Shown here: positions 1 through 9,014 of the stretch, in pieces
Layout: every line of letters begins with the position of its first letter
Position numbering within the stretch: position 1 is the stretch's first letter
Made by a program: the position numbers and the translations under genes
Assembly (NCBI RefSeq): GCF_041583835.1
Contig: NZ_JBFHFC010000005.1
Coordinates: forward strand, 1-64,000
Reading direction: 5' to 3'
DNA from: Thiomicrorhabdus sp041583835
Lineage (GTDB): Bacteria; Pseudomonadota; Gammaproteobacteria; Thiomicrospirales; Thiomicrospiraceae
DNA: 64,000 nucleotides
The notes under the pieces: generated by a model
Databases searched by the model: none
What the model was told of the DNA's origin: nothing
The model's input: only the letters and a program-made list of their open reading frames with translations

Positions 1-384
1 TATTCGTTCCCGTTAGGGTCACTACGCCCGTATTCGACTTGATCAGATGACCTGTGCCACCCATGGCTCCGGCATAAGTACCGGATGCACTTTGGTCAAA
101 CACAACATTCGCATTGTTCACGATGTCGCCCTGCAATGAGTCGGTCGTGCCTTGCAAGGTTCCGCCACTCACTGTAGTTCCGCCGCTGTAGGTATTCGTT
201 CCCGTTAGGGTCAATACGCCCGTATTCGACTTGATCAGATGACCTGTGCCGCTCATCGCGCCGGCATAAGTGCCCGATGCACTTTGGTCAAATGCGACAT
301 TCGCATTGTTCACGACGTCACCCTGTAATGAATCGGTCGTGCCTTGCAAACTACCGCCATTGACGGTGGTGCCGCCACTGTAGG
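1..384 (-). repeat. 192-bp in-frame tandem repeat in adhesin gene
   Basis: The block starting at 1 (tattcgttcccgttagg) recurs at 193 and a diverged start recurs at 385, giving an exact 192-bp (64-codon) period. The two full copies are near-identical over most of their length. They encode TYSGGTTV, LQGTTDSLQGD, NNANV and FDQSASGTYAGAM motifs. The array continues beyond the left edge, so the copy number is unknown. Confidence 0.9.
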
Positions 385-2179
385 TATTAAGACCGATAAG
401 GGTTAATGTGCCCGTCCCCGTCTTGACCAAAGAACCTCCACCACCGGACAGTACACCGCTAAAGGTGGTCGAGGTATTATTTCCACCCGTAGTCAAAGTG
501 TTAGCACCAGAATAGCTCAAATCAACATTACCAGCCCCAGCTAAAGAGCCAACGGTTAGATTACCAGCAAGTACAAGCGTTCCTGTTGAATTTACGGTAA
601 CTGCACCATTACTTCCCAATGCGTAATTACCGTGTGCGTATAAAATACCGTTATTGATATAGGTGTTACCAGTGTACGTTTTGTCACCCCAAAGACCTAC
701 ACTTCCAGCTCCTTCTTTTGTAAAAGAGCCTGTACCGCCAATGCCGTGGATCATATTCCTGTTGCCTGAATGAACATCAACAATAAGCGCTCCATTATTG
801 ATGTAACTCCCCTTTGAGAAATTTGATATTTTGAGCGTGCCATCCTCAATAACGGTATTGCCACTATAATTTGCATATTCTGTATGCGTTAACGTACCGC
901 TGCCTTTTTTGATTAGGCCGCCATCGGCAAGTTCAAAACGACCATTGTAAATCACATTATTCGCACCTGTATCAATGGTTCCGCCACCACTATTCAGTGT
1001 AATACTGCGTCCGCTGTTGAGCGTCAGATCAGACGTGGCTTGCAAGGTACCGCCGTTAAAAACAATATCTCCACTGGGATCACCCAAGTTGCTGTCGCTA
1101 CTGATCGAGAGCGTACCGTCATTTATGGTGGTTCCGCCGCTGTAGGTGTTGCTGCCGGACAAGGTCAAGGTTCCTGAACCATTTTGGGTGATGGCACCAG
1201 ATCCGGAAACAGTGGATGCAATGCTCGTATTTCCAGCTTGATTCACATTCAACGATGCACCAGATCCAATTGAAATATTGGTCGCATTGACAACGCCTGT
1301 ACCACTCAAGTTATAGGTGGCGCCGTTATTAACATTCAAGTTGGTCGCCCTTAACGTAGCGGCAGATTGGTTCAGGATACCACTGGCTCCCTGACCGACA
1401 TTAACAGTCGTGGCACTGGCATTTTTATCCAGAGTTAAAGTGACACCATCATTAACCGTGATAGAAGCCAAGCTTCCAGAGCTACCTCCTGTGTTAATAC
1501 CTAAGACGGAATCCGTATCATAGTTTCCTGCAAAGATTAGAGCCCCGTGATTAGGAGTGGAGCCTTGAATAACGCCCGACCCTTGATTTTGTAAAATCAA
1601 AGTACCTGTAGAGCCCAAAATGATACGAGTACCATGCAACACACCGGTGCCGGACTGGTTATAAACAGCATTAGGCAACGTTAAATCCATGTCAGAGTTA
1701 AGAGTGACCGTTCCTGCAGTTTGATTGAGCGTACCGTTAATATTCAAAAAATTAGCGGCAAGATCATGCCCTAAATTAAATGTGCTGCCATTCCTTAAAG
1801 TTACCAAGTTAAGGTCCCCCGTACCGGCGATGCCAAAACTATTCTGACTGGTCGTTGAGGCCTCCACTGAAACCATGCCTCGTCCATCAGCTTGAGTGGT
1901 CACCGCCCCGGAAGGTGCATTGCCCCCCGTCAGTTTTAAAGGGTCAGAATTAGTAACACCAGGTAAGAATTCAACGGTAGTAACCGGATTTACACCATCG
2001 ACCGTACAGCCGCCTGAACCACTCGCGATGGTGACCGCACCCGCCGCACAACTACCGGCATTTGCATAATTCATATTGCCGAATGCCAGCAACGGCAACA
2101 TGGCGACAACCAGTGGCTTTAATTTTGTGCGAAAAATACGAGAGTCCGCTTCTTTATGCGTTCTTACGATGCCTAACAT
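1..2179 (-). CDS. Autotransporter-type adhesin, N-terminal part (runs off left edge)
   Basis: The minus strand is open from an ATG at 2179 to the window edge, about 726 codons, with no stop. The ATG follows an AGGGGA ribosome site about 8 bases upstream. The first ~41 residues form a signal peptide: a basic stretch, then the hydrophobic segment VVAMLPLLAF, ending ANA. After it come many Gly/Ser/Thr/Asn-rich beta-strand repeats of the type GSGTLTLSGSNTYSGGTT, the hallmark of autotransporter-associated beta-strand repeats that build a surface beta-helix passenger. The part nearest the window edge is a tandem 64-residue repeat. The C-terminal translocation domain is not in view, so type V autotransporter is inferred; a two-partner-secreted adhesin is the alternative. 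An AraC-type regulator gene lies just upstream on the same strand and may control it. Confidence 0.85.
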   Translation of the reverse strand, partial: MLGIVRTHKEADSRIFRTKLKPLVVAMLPLLAFGNMNYANAGSCAAGAVTIASGSGGCTVDGVNPVTTVEFLPGVTNSDPLKLTGGNAPSGAVTTQADGRGMVSVEASTTSQNSFGIAGTGDLNLVTLRNGSTFNLGHDLAANFLNINGTLNQTAGTVTLNSDMDLTLPNAVYNQSGTGVLHGTRIILGSTGTLILQNQGSGVIQGSTPNHGALIFAGNYDTDSVLGINTGGSSGSLASITVNDGVTLTLDKNASATTVNVGQGASGILNQSAATLRATNLNVNNGATYNLSGTGVVNATNISIGSGASLNVNQAGNTSIASTVSGSGAITQNGSGTLTLSGSNTYSGGTTINDGTLSISSDSNLGDPSGDIVFNGGTLQATSDLTLNSGRSITLNSGGGTIDTGANNVIYNGRFELADGGLIKKGSGTLTHTEYANYSGNTVIEDGTLKISNFSKGSYINNGALIVDVHSGNRNMIHGIGGTGSFTKEGAGSVGLWGDKTYTGNTYINNGILYAHGNYALGSNGAVTVNSTGTLVLAGNLTVGSLAGAGNVDLSYSGANTLTTGGNNTSTTFSGVLSGGGGSLVKTGTGTLTLIGLNTYSGGTTVNGGSLQGTTDSLQGDVVNNANVAFDQSASGTYAGAMSGTGHLIKSNTGVLTLTGTNTYSGGTTVSGGTLQGTTDSLQGDIVNNANVVFDQSASGTYAGAMGGTGHLIKSNTGVVTLTGTN

Positions 2180-2426
2180 TTGTCCATTCCCCTGATATTG
2201 ATTTGATATCAGAAACTTTAGGCGTGAAAAATGTACACGACTATCCGATTTCCGCAAATTCACTATTAAACGGGAGGTTTTTCTAAGATTTATAGCCAAA
2301 GGAATCGTTGTTTGAAACGAAAAATCCGTTAATAACCGGACAGCCAAGTTTGGCAATAAGATCAATTCCATTCTTTACATTAGAAAGAACAGTCGCTTGT
2401 ATATAGAAAAGGAAAATATTAATAAT

Positions 2427-3461
2427 TCAGGAAGCAAGTGTTTTCGAAGGGCTTTCGTTAAATAACTGGCGGTACTCGTGGGCAAACCGACCTAGATGCA
2501 AGAAGCCGAATCGCATCGCCACCGTCGTGACAGTAGTTGACTGTGGGTCAGAGGCGCGCAAGATTGCACGCACACGGTTTAGTCGACGGAAACGAAGGTA
2601 TACATTCGGGGGCATATCGACATAACTCCGAAATGCATATTGCAGCGTTCTTTCGGAGACACCGATTAACTTACAAATATCAACGACGGTGGGGACGATA
2701 TCCGATGCGAGGCTATCTTCTATAAAATCACAGGTCTTTCGACAAATAGAAAGCGCGCGCTTTCTTTTTTCGATGGAAGGCCGCAAATCATCAAGCCCTG
2801 TCGAGGCCGCTACCTGAAGAACATTTTGTAGCAACATGCTATGAATTTGCTCTGTTAGCATGTGCGAACTCGACACAACATCCATTTCGGCCATTTTTAA
2901 CCATCTATTTACCGTCTCTTTTAATACACCTTGCTGAGCCGTATCGATAGCGAGCAATTGCTGCGGCGTGCGTTCCCAAGCCGTTGGATTAAGCACTCTG
3001 ACACTATTCAAAAATTCTTCTTGGTCGAGACTGATGTAAGCGGTTTGAATGCCTGCAGGCACAAAAATATCAAATTCGGTATTTTCAGGCAGAAAAAATA
3101 CCGTCTCATCCTTAGCCATGTCGAGTTCCGAAAATCGACATCTGGGATCTGTCGTGCAATAAGAAATCGTGCAAAGATTTGGGGGAGTGACCCCCTGTTT
3201 TTGAACGGCCGCCTGCTGGCTTTCACGAACGATCTGTTGGTTGCCTAGATCAAGACAGTCCATCTGAGCAATCCGACTACCCCGACTGAGCTGGTAACAA
3301 TCCATTTCAATCCATGACTGCATCGAAGCCTGAACAGATGAATCTTCAATAACCGCCGAATAAAAGCCGTTTCTTCCAGCCATAGGAACCACCGCTTTCG
3401 GCCCATCCTGAATCTGAAAATCTTCTAGCGATTCGTGAATATCGGCTGGATTTTCTTTCAT
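2427..3461 (-). CDS. AraC-family transcriptional regulator
   Basis: A 344-residue protein. The last ~100 residues form the double helix-turn-helix of the AraC/XylS family: the first helix pair is around GVSERTLQYAFRSY and the second around VAMRFGFLHLGRFAHEYRQLF, followed by the usual ESPSKTL ending. The N-terminal ~230 residues are an unassigned sensing region with no signal peptide or membrane segment. The layout resembles EutR-like regulators, but the ligand cannot be told. It lies 247 bp upstream of the adhesin gene on the same strand, so it may control that gene or itself; this is inference. The ribosome site before its ATG is poor (GAG about 7 bases upstream). Confidence 0.85.
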   Translation of the reverse strand: MKENPADIHESLEDFQIQDGPKAVVPMAGRNGFYSAVIEDSSVQASMQSWIEMDCYQLSRGSRIAQMDCLDLGNQQIVRESQQAAVQKQGVTPPNLCTISYCTTDPRCRFSELDMAKDETVFFLPENTEFDIFVPAGIQTAYISLDQEEFLNSVRVLNPTAWERTPQQLLAIDTAQQGVLKETVNRWLKMAEMDVVSSSHMLTEQIHSMLLQNVLQVAASTGLDDLRPSIEKRKRALSICRKTCDFIEDSLASDIVPTVVDICKLIGVSERTLQYAFRSYVDMPPNVYLRFRRLNRVRAILRASDPQSTTVTTVAMRFGFLHLGRFAHEYRQLFNESPSKTLAS

Positions 3462-3689
3462 GCCCTACTCATTGTTTTTAAAAGATTTATTAATGGATTG
3501 TACTCCAACCCTGACGACAACATCGAACATTAACGCCTTTAAATTCAACGCAAAGTTCTCACTTGTAAAACAACCATGGAAAAGACTGTTTTCTTATGTA
3601 GATCCAGTAGCCCAAAACTTGCTTTTTACACCGATTGGTTCAAATTCAATCTCCAATGTAAATTTTAGATATTTTTTTTCAAATTAAAT

Positions 3690-3718
3690 TTGACAGCCGC
3701 CAAGCCCATCCCTATAAT
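3690..3718 (+). promoter_or_regulatory. Consensus sigma-70 promoter for the tRNA pair
   Basis: TTGACA at 3690-3695 and TATAAT at 3713-3718 are separated by exactly 17 bases, a perfect consensus match. The predicted start lies about 10 bases before tRNA-Phe. Confidence 0.85.
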
Positions 3719-3735
3719 ACGCCAAATCTAATTTA

Positions 3736-3811
3736 GGCCTGATAGCTCAGTCGGTAGAGCAAGGGATTGAAAATCCCTGTGTCCCTGGTTCGATTCCAGG
3801 TCAGGCCACCA
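3736..3811 (+). tRNA. tRNA-Phe (GAA)
   Basis: A 76-nt cloverleaf with encoded CCA end. The acceptor stem is GGCCTGA/TCAGGCC, the D-arm has AGCTCAGTCGGTAGAGC, the anticodon loop is TTGAAAA with GAA anticodon, and the T-arm has GGTTCGATTCC. It sits directly behind a consensus promoter. A GTAGTTTT/AAAACTAC hairpin (3821-3839) lies between it and tRNA-Leu and may guide processing. Confidence 0.97.
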
Positions 3812-3851
3812 TTTCTTTATGTAGTTTTCTAAAAACTACAACAAAAGATAC

Positions 3852-3935
<84 letters not shown>

Positions 3936-3971
3936 TCTTTATGTGAGGTCCACCCCCCTCACATAGCCCCC

Positions 3972-3998
3972 AAAAGCCAGCTTATGCTGGCTTTTTTT
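3972..3998 (+). terminator. Rho-independent terminator of the tRNA operon
   Basis: The stem AGCCAGC/GCTGGCT has a TTAT loop, is preceded by A residues and is followed by a run of seven T residues. Confidence 0.9.
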
Positions 3999-4114
3999 AT
4001 GTCTGAACTTTGCATTTACAACAACTTAAGCGCGCTTGTCGATTCACTCGTCTACTTAGATTATGGTATCCTTTTCAATCCTACTTGATCCTTGCCTAAA
4101 CCCGGAGTGTTAAT

Positions 4115-4564
4115 ATGCGCCACCCATTGTTAAGTACTCTTTTTCTAGGCTTTTTATTGTTGGCCGGTTGCCTCGGAATAACTCAACCTGAAGATGAAGA
4201 CATCAAGGACATGGCAACCCAATACTTTAACCAGGAGTACCCGGGGCTGTTTAGCGTAATAGAAGCACGCAAGGACAATGGTTACAAACAGAACGATACG
4301 CACTACGTTGCCGAAATGACCATGAGAGTAAAAGCGGATCGAACCTTACAGGAATACACTGAACTCATCATGATGGATCAGTCCCTATCCGCTTTGGAAA
4401 AGATCTCGCGCACCGTCAATCTCGGTTTACTTAAAATGACCGTTCCGGACTTTGTGCCCGGAGACAAACTTGAATTTAAACGTGACTATCTCTTTATCAA
4501 AACCGATAACGGTTGGTTGTTAAAAAAACAACTGATCCCGGACAATCAATCAGAATCCATTTAA
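4115..4564 (+). CDS. Small predicted lipoprotein of unknown function
   Basis: 149 residues. The N-terminus has a hydrophobic stretch (LLSTLFLGFLLL) ending in the lipobox LAGC, so it is probably lipid-modified at Cys19 and anchored to a membrane facing the periplasm. The mature part is acidic and soluble-looking; I do not recognise a domain. A GGAG site precedes the ATG. It ends 19 bp before luxS on the same strand, so it may share a transcript with luxS and mtnN, but nothing in the protein points to the methyl cycle. Confidence 0.75.
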   Translation: MRHPLLSTLFLGFLLLAGCLGITQPEDEDIKDMATQYFNQEYPGLFSVIEARKDNGYKQNDTHYVAEMTMRVKADRTLQEYTELIMMDQSLSALEKISRTVNLGLLKMTVPDFVPGDKLEFKRDYLFIKTDNGWLLKKQLIPDNQSESI

Positions 4565-4583
4565 TTTTTAACAGGACTTTGCT

Positions 4584-5105
4584 ATGCCTTTATTAGACAG
4601 TTTCACCGTTGACCATACCATTATGAATGCACCTGCGGTTCGTGTAGCCAAAACCATGCAGTCGCCGTCCGGAGACACTATCACGGTATTCGACTTGCGT
4701 TTCAACAAACCGAACGAATCGATGATGGGCGAAAAAGGCATTCATACTCTGGAACACTTATTTGCCGGCTTTATGCGCAACCACTTAAACGGTAACGGCG
4801 TTGAAATCATCGATATTTCGCCAATGGGATGCCGCACCGGTTTCTATATGAGTTTATTGGGTTCTCCAAGTGAAGAACGCGTTAGCCAGGCCTGGCTGGA
4901 TTCCATGAAAGACGTATTAAATGTCGAGCGCATGGAAGACATTCCCGAACTGAATGAATATCAGTGCGGAACCTACGTCATGCACTCGCTTGAAGAAGCT
5001 AAACAGATCGCACAAGAGATCATCGATCACGGCATCGGCGTCAACAAGAATGAAGAGATCGCCTTATCGCCTGAAACCTTGAAATCCTTAGGTAACGAAC
5101 TATGA
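4584..5105 (+). CDS. luxS: S-ribosylhomocysteine lyase (LuxS)
   Basis: 173 residues, full length for LuxS. It cleaves S-ribosylhomocysteine to homocysteine and DPD, the precursor of autoinducer-2. The metal-binding HTLEH motif lies near residues 54-58 and the third ligand Cys in QCGTYVMH near residue 128; the catalytic Cys is in PMGCRTGFY. The stop overlaps the mtnN start by 4 bases (ATGA), so the two consecutive enzymes of S-adenosylhomocysteine recycling are translationally coupled. Homocysteine formed here can feed MetE, encoded further along. Whether AI-2 is used as a signal cannot be read from this window. Confidence 0.97.
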   Translation: MPLLDSFTVDHTIMNAPAVRVAKTMQSPSGDTITVFDLRFNKPNESMMGEKGIHTLEHLFAGFMRNHLNGNGVEIIDISPMGCRTGFYMSLLGSPSEERVSQAWLDSMKDVLNVERMEDIPELNEYQCGTYVMHSLEEAKQIAQEIIDHGIGVNKNEEIALSPETLKSLGNEL

Positions 5106-5806
5106 AAGTAGCCATTATCGGCGCTATGGAGGAAGAGATCGCCCTTCTGCGCAGTCAGATGACCTACCTACAAACTCAAAAACACGCGGGCTTCGAATAT
5201 TACCTGGGACAGATCGGCGATATCGAAGTGGTATTGCTGCGTTCCGGAATCGGTAAGGTCAATGCCGCCATCAGCAGCACGCTATTACTGCAACTTTACG
5301 ATCCGGATTACGTCATCAATACGGGTTCTGCCGGCGGTTTCCATACCGATCTGAACGTGGGCGACATCGTCATCAGCAGCTCGGTCTGCCATCATGATGT
5401 CGACGTCACCCCCTTCGGCTATGATCTGGGACAGGTTCCGGGTATGCCGTCCTGCTTCCTACCGAGCGAAAAGCTGGTGAAAGCCGCTCAGAACAGCATT
5501 GACGCATTAAAGGAAGTGGTGCACATGCACGGTTTGATCGCCACCGGTGACCGTTTCATGCATCAGCCGGAAGACGTAACAAACACACGCAATAATTTTC
5601 CCGAGATGATTGCCTGTGAAATGGAAGCGGCGGCGATCGCGCAGGTATGTCATACGTTTGACACGCCGTTTGTGATTATCCGTTCGCTTTCGGATATTGC
5701 CGGTAAAGAAAATGCGGTGACCTTTGAAAAGTACTTGGAGCAAGCTGCAACCCACTCCGCCAAAGTCATTCTTGAAATGCTGAAACAGCTAAAGAAAGTT
5801 AAATAG
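5102..5806 (+). CDS. mtnN: 5'-methylthioadenosine/S-adenosylhomocysteine nucleosidase
   Basis: 234 residues, the usual length. It removes adenine from S-adenosylhomocysteine and methylthioadenosine, making the LuxS substrate. Typical features are the start MKVAIIGAMEEEI with the catalytic Glu, the GSAGGF motif near residue 78, the region ATGDRFMH, the substrate-binding EMEAAAIAQ and the catalytic Asp in SLSDIAG near residue 197. It is coupled to luxS by a 4-base overlap. A perfect inverted repeat follows the gene. Confidence 0.97.
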   Translation: MKVAIIGAMEEEIALLRSQMTYLQTQKHAGFEYYLGQIGDIEVVLLRSGIGKVNAAISSTLLLQLYDPDYVINTGSAGGFHTDLNVGDIVISSSVCHHDVDVTPFGYDLGQVPGMPSCFLPSEKLVKAAQNSIDALKEVVHMHGLIATGDRFMHQPEDVTNTRNNFPEMIACEMEAAAIAQVCHTFDTPFVIIRSLSDIAGKENAVTFEKYLEQAATHSAKVILEMLKQLKKVK

Positions 5807-5829
5807 CAAATACATAGAGTAAATGCTTA

Positions 5830-5858
5830 ACGCCATACCGACTTGATCTGTATGGCGT
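5830..5858. terminator. Hairpin between convergent mtnN and GGDEF/EAL gene
   Basis: The 9-bp inverted repeat ACGCCATAC/GTATGGCGT has an 11-base loop and sits between convergent genes. It lacks a clear T run, so terminator function in either direction is only probable. Confidence 0.5.
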
Positions 5859-5885
5859 CATTCAGAAACGATCGTAACGATCTCT

Positions 5886-7421
5886 TTAGGCTCCGACTCG
5901 ATGGCGAGCCATCAAATGGCTGTTGAAACGGCCGGCTTCGATCGGCGTAGCCCAAACCTTACCTTGACCCATCAAACATCCCCATTGACGTAGCTTGCGA
6001 ACCTGCTCGTGCGATTCCACACCCGTAGCGATCACACAGATATCCAAACTCTTCGCCATCTGAATCAAACCTTGCAACCAGGCCTGTCCGCTTTTGGTTT
6101 CCATCGATTTTTGCAACCAATCCTTATCCAGCTTAATCTCGTTTAGCTGTAATTCGGACAACAATGCCAAATCCAAAGGATAAGCGCCCACTTCGGTCAA
6201 CGTGATCTGATAACCGGCGTCACCCAACTCTTTTAAGGTCTTTTTAAGTTTACCGTCGATATTTTGTAAAACACCTAACGAAAACTCCAACTGCAACTGC
6301 TCTCGGCTGACTTGATAGTTTTGAATACGTTCATCCATAAACGCCACCAAATCCTGATGCAGCCAAAGACTGTCCAGTACTGGGACGGAAACCACCAACT
6401 CGCTTTCCAGCTCGCGCCATTGCTGTAGATAATATAAAGACGTATCCACCAACCAGGTGGCAACGGATTGAGACTTGCCGCTTTTAACCAGCAATTCCAT
6501 CCAGCTATTCATATACGGGCTGTCAAAATGCTCGTTGTTCCAACGTGCTGTCACACTGGTTCCAACCACTCGACCCGACTTCAATTCGACCTGAGGTTCG
6601 AAACAAGTTTCAACTTCGCCATTGTCGATTGCCGTCGCAAACTCGTCCTGCAATTCGTGACATCTTGCCGGCACTTCTTCCAATATCTCGTTATAGAAAC
6701 GGTAAGTACGACGGCCTTTCGATTTGGAAACATATAAAGCGGCATCGGAATTTTCCATCAATTCGGAAGGGGTCGCGCCGTCCATAGGATAGCGAGCTAC
6801 ACCGATACTGGTAGAAATCTCGGCCTCTTTTTGACCTAACCAGTATGGACGACTCACCTCGGTGATAATGCGCTTACAGATATTGACGATATCTTCACGA
6901 CTGGACAGATCCGCCAATAAAATGACAAATTCATCTCCACCGCGTCGACTGACGATATCACCCTCGCGTACCGAGGAAATCAAACGGGCGCCAACGTTTT
7001 GCAACAACTCGTCACCTGCATGATGGCCCAACACGTCATTCACGGCCTTAAACCCGTCCAAATCCAAAAACAACAAGCTGAATTCGGTTTTATCGGCCTT
7101 GGCACTTTCCAATACCTTTTCCAAAGTTTCGCCAAAGTAAGTACGATTCGGAAGGTGCGTCAATGAATCGTAATTCGCTTGACGGAAAAGATCACGGGTA
7201 CGCAACTGCACTTGAGCTTCAACCATATCGGCAATTTCTGCAGGCATATCAACCGTATGCGAAAACTGCTTTTGCAAATCACCGATTACTTTCTTGATGT
7301 TCGAACGCTTTTCCACTTCGCTGCGTTTAAGCATTCTGGTGGTTCGGACACTCTCATCCTCAAGTAACATGCCGATCGAGTCGGCGTGCCGCTGTTTGTC
7401 TGATTTTCGAAGCTCTAACAT
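5886..7421 (-). CDS. Diguanylate cyclase with degenerate EAL domain
   Basis: 511 residues from the chosen start. A GGDEF domain (about residues 80-245) has an intact GGDEF at 161-165 and a product-inhibition RxxD (REGD) exactly five residues before it, so cyclic di-GMP synthesis is likely. The following EAL-like domain (about 265-505) is eroded: the EAL position reads TSV, the ExLTE strand reads LEFSLG, and the DDFGTGYSS loop reads TEVGAYPLD, so phosphodiesterase activity is unlikely; it may act as a binding or regulatory module. No membrane segment is seen. The ATG at 7421 is preceded by AAGGA at good spacing; an upstream ATG at 7538 would add 39 residues but has a poor ribosome site and overlaps the likely purT promoter. 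Confidence 0.88.
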   Translation of the reverse strand: MLELRKSDKQRHADSIGMLLEDESVRTTRMLKRSEVEKRSNIKKVIGDLQKQFSHTVDMPAEIADMVEAQVQLRTRDLFRQANYDSLTHLPNRTYFGETLEKVLESAKADKTEFSLLFLDLDGFKAVNDVLGHHAGDELLQNVGARLISSVREGDIVSRRGGDEFVILLADLSSREDIVNICKRIITEVSRPYWLGQKEAEISTSIGVARYPMDGATPSELMENSDAALYVSKSKGRRTYRFYNEILEEVPARCHELQDEFATAIDNGEVETCFEPQVELKSGRVVGTSVTARWNNEHFDSPYMNSWMELLVKSGKSQSVATWLVDTSLYYLQQWRELESELVVSVPVLDSLWLHQDLVAFMDERIQNYQVSREQLQLEFSLGVLQNIDGKLKKTLKELGDAGYQITLTEVGAYPLDLALLSELQLNEIKLDKDWLQKSMETKSGQAWLQGLIQMAKSLDICVIATGVESHEQVRKLRQWGCLMGQGKVWATPIEAGRFNSHLMARHRVGA

Positions 7422-7480
7422 GCTGAATCCTTGTGCAAACAAATCCACTTCTTGAACTGAATCTGTGAAGTGGTTTGCCG

Positions 7481-7486
7481 TATAAT
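7481..7486 (+). promoter_or_regulatory. Candidate -10 element for purT
   Basis: A perfect TATAAT lies 83 bp before the purT start, in the interval left free if the divergent gene starts at 7421. The -35 position (TGAATC at 17-bp spacing) is poor. Confidence 0.4.
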
Positions 7487-7568
7487 GTCGCAATCTATTC
7501 GATGAAAATAACGGACTGTGATTGCTGTCTTTTATCATTCTTAACTTGTATTAAGCAAAGGAGATGCC

Positions 7569-8750
7569 ATGTCTAGCATTGGTACACCATTTTCTGCAAC
7601 AGCCACCCGCGTTCTACTCTGCGGAGCTGGGGAGTTAGGCAAGGAAGTTGCCATTGAATTACAACGTTTAGGCGTAGAAGTGATTGCCGTCGACCGTTAC
7701 GCAAACGCCCCTGCCATGCAGGTTGCAGACCGCTCTCACGTAATCGAGATGTTGGATGGCGATGCCTTGAGACAAGTCATCGAACAGGAAAAGCCACATT
7801 ATGTCGTACCGGAAATCGAAGCGATCGCCACCGACACGCTTGCAGCGATGGAAACCGAAGGCGTCACCATTATTCCGACAGCACGTGCCACTCAATTGAC
7901 AATGAACCGTGAAGGCATTCGTCGCTTGGCCGCAGAAGAACTTGGACTGCCGACCTCTCCTTACGAATTTGCAGATACACTGGAAGACTTTACGGCAGCC
8001 ATCGAAGGCATTGGAATGCCTTGCGTGGTTAAACCGATCATGAGTTCCTCCGGGAAAGGCCAAAGTGTCATAAAATCGGCGGACCAGATCGAATCCGCTT
8101 GGGCCTATGCCCAGGAAGGCGGACGCGCAGGGAAAGGCCGCGTCATCATTGAAGGGTTTGTCGATTTCGATTACGAGATCACGCTACTAACCGTACGCCA
8201 TATTCACGGTACCAGCTATTGCGAACCGATCGGCCATTACCAAGAAGACGGCGACTACCGTCAGTCCTGGCAGCCACATCCGATGAGCACGGCAGCGTTG
8301 GAAAAATCGCAAGAGATCGCCAAAAAAGTGACGGATGCATTAGGCGGTTTCGGTCTTTTCGGTGTGGAGCTGTTCGTAAAAGGCGACGAGGTTTATTTCA
8401 GCGAAGTCTCGCCACGCCCCCACGACACCGGTTTGGTGACGTTAATGTCGCAGGATCTTTCCGAATTCGCTCTACATGCCAGAGCGATCCTTGGATTGCC
8501 GATTCCGAACATTACACAGCATGGACCGTCTGCTTCAAGCGTCATATTACCGACCGGAAGTTCGACCCAGACTTCGTTCTCGAACTTGGAAAACGCATTG
8601 GCGGAACCGGATACCCAGATCCGCCTGTTCGGGAAGCCGGATATCAATGGCCGACGTCGCATGGGAGTTGCAATCGCCCGCGCTGAAACCATCGAAGCGG
8701 CGATAGAAAAAGCCAAGAACGTAGCGGCTGCCGTTAAAGTCACCTTCTAA
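7569..8750 (+). CDS. purT: Formate-dependent phosphoribosylglycinamide formyltransferase
   Basis: 393 residues, full length. PurT uses ATP and formate to formylate GAR in purine synthesis, an alternative to PurN. It is an ATP-grasp enzyme: an N-terminal pre-ATP-grasp fold with VLLCGAGELGKEVA (residues 15-28), the conserved VVPEIEAI, the ATP-grasp loop PIMSSSGKGQS near 157-167, and the metal site region FSEVSPRPHDTG near 278-289. An AAGGAG ribosome site precedes the ATG. It stands alone between a c-di-GMP gene and the FliS-like gene. Confidence 0.97.
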   Translation: MSSIGTPFSATATRVLLCGAGELGKEVAIELQRLGVEVIAVDRYANAPAMQVADRSHVIEMLDGDALRQVIEQEKPHYVVPEIEAIATDTLAAMETEGVTIIPTARATQLTMNREGIRRLAAEELGLPTSPYEFADTLEDFTAAIEGIGMPCVVKPIMSSSGKGQSVIKSADQIESAWAYAQEGGRAGKGRVIIEGFVDFDYEITLLTVRHIHGTSYCEPIGHYQEDGDYRQSWQPHPMSTAALEKSQEIAKKVTDALGGFGLFGVELFVKGDEVYFSEVSPRPHDTGLVTLMSQDLSEFALHARAILGLPIPNITQHGPSASSVILPTGSSTQTSFSNLENALAEPDTQIRLFGKPDINGRRRMGVAIARAETIEAAIEKAKNVAAAVKVTF

Positions 8751-8773
8751 CACTCCATTTTGCCGCTCAACGT

Positions 8774-8804
8774 TAAGCCGACGAAGATTAACTACGTCGG
8801 CTTA
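8774..8804 (+). terminator. Hairpin after purT
   Basis: A 10-bp perfect inverted repeat TAAGCCGACG/CGTCGGCTTA begins 24 bp after the purT stop. There is no T run after it, so termination strength is uncertain. Confidence 0.5.
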
Positions 8805-8920
8805 CTGAACGGCCACTCCAAATCTTTGACACTCAATCGATTTTCAGCTTCTGTTTCACCCCGTTCTTGCTTCTAACCGCTCTTTTTATAAAAATATTTT
8901 AATAAAAATTAATCATTTAA

Positions 8921-8933
8921 AATCAAATACTTA
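8921..8933 (+). promoter_or_regulatory. IHF binding site (consensus match)
   Basis: AATCAAATACTTA fits WATCAANNNNTTR at every fixed position. It lies about 65-77 bp upstream of the sigma-54 -24 element, the usual place for IHF to bend DNA between an enhancer-bound activator and the polymerase. Confidence 0.6.
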
Positions 8934-8997
8934 TAAAGAAACACTGCCTGTTCTGTCACGCAATTCCTCCACCTCAATCCCGCTAACTATTTGATTT

Positions 8998-9014
8998 TTG
9001 GCATGCTCCCTGCT
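8998..9014 (+). promoter_or_regulatory. Sigma-54 (-24/-12) promoter
   Basis: TTGGCATGCTCCCTGCT has GG at 9000-9001 and GC at 9012-9013 with the exact 10-base spacing, and differs from YTGGCACGNNNNTTGCW at two positions. The predicted start is near 9024, upstream of the FliS-like gene. Confidence 0.75.

Noticed and set aside
1..384. Regular direct repeats considered as a CRISPR array
   Set aside because: The period is 192 bp and in frame with a continuous open reading frame of beta-strand repeats; no short repeats with unique spacers.
8219..8686. 155-residue plus-strand open frame inside purT
   Set aside because: Out-of-frame shadow of purT, with Arg/Pro-rich composition and no ribosome site.
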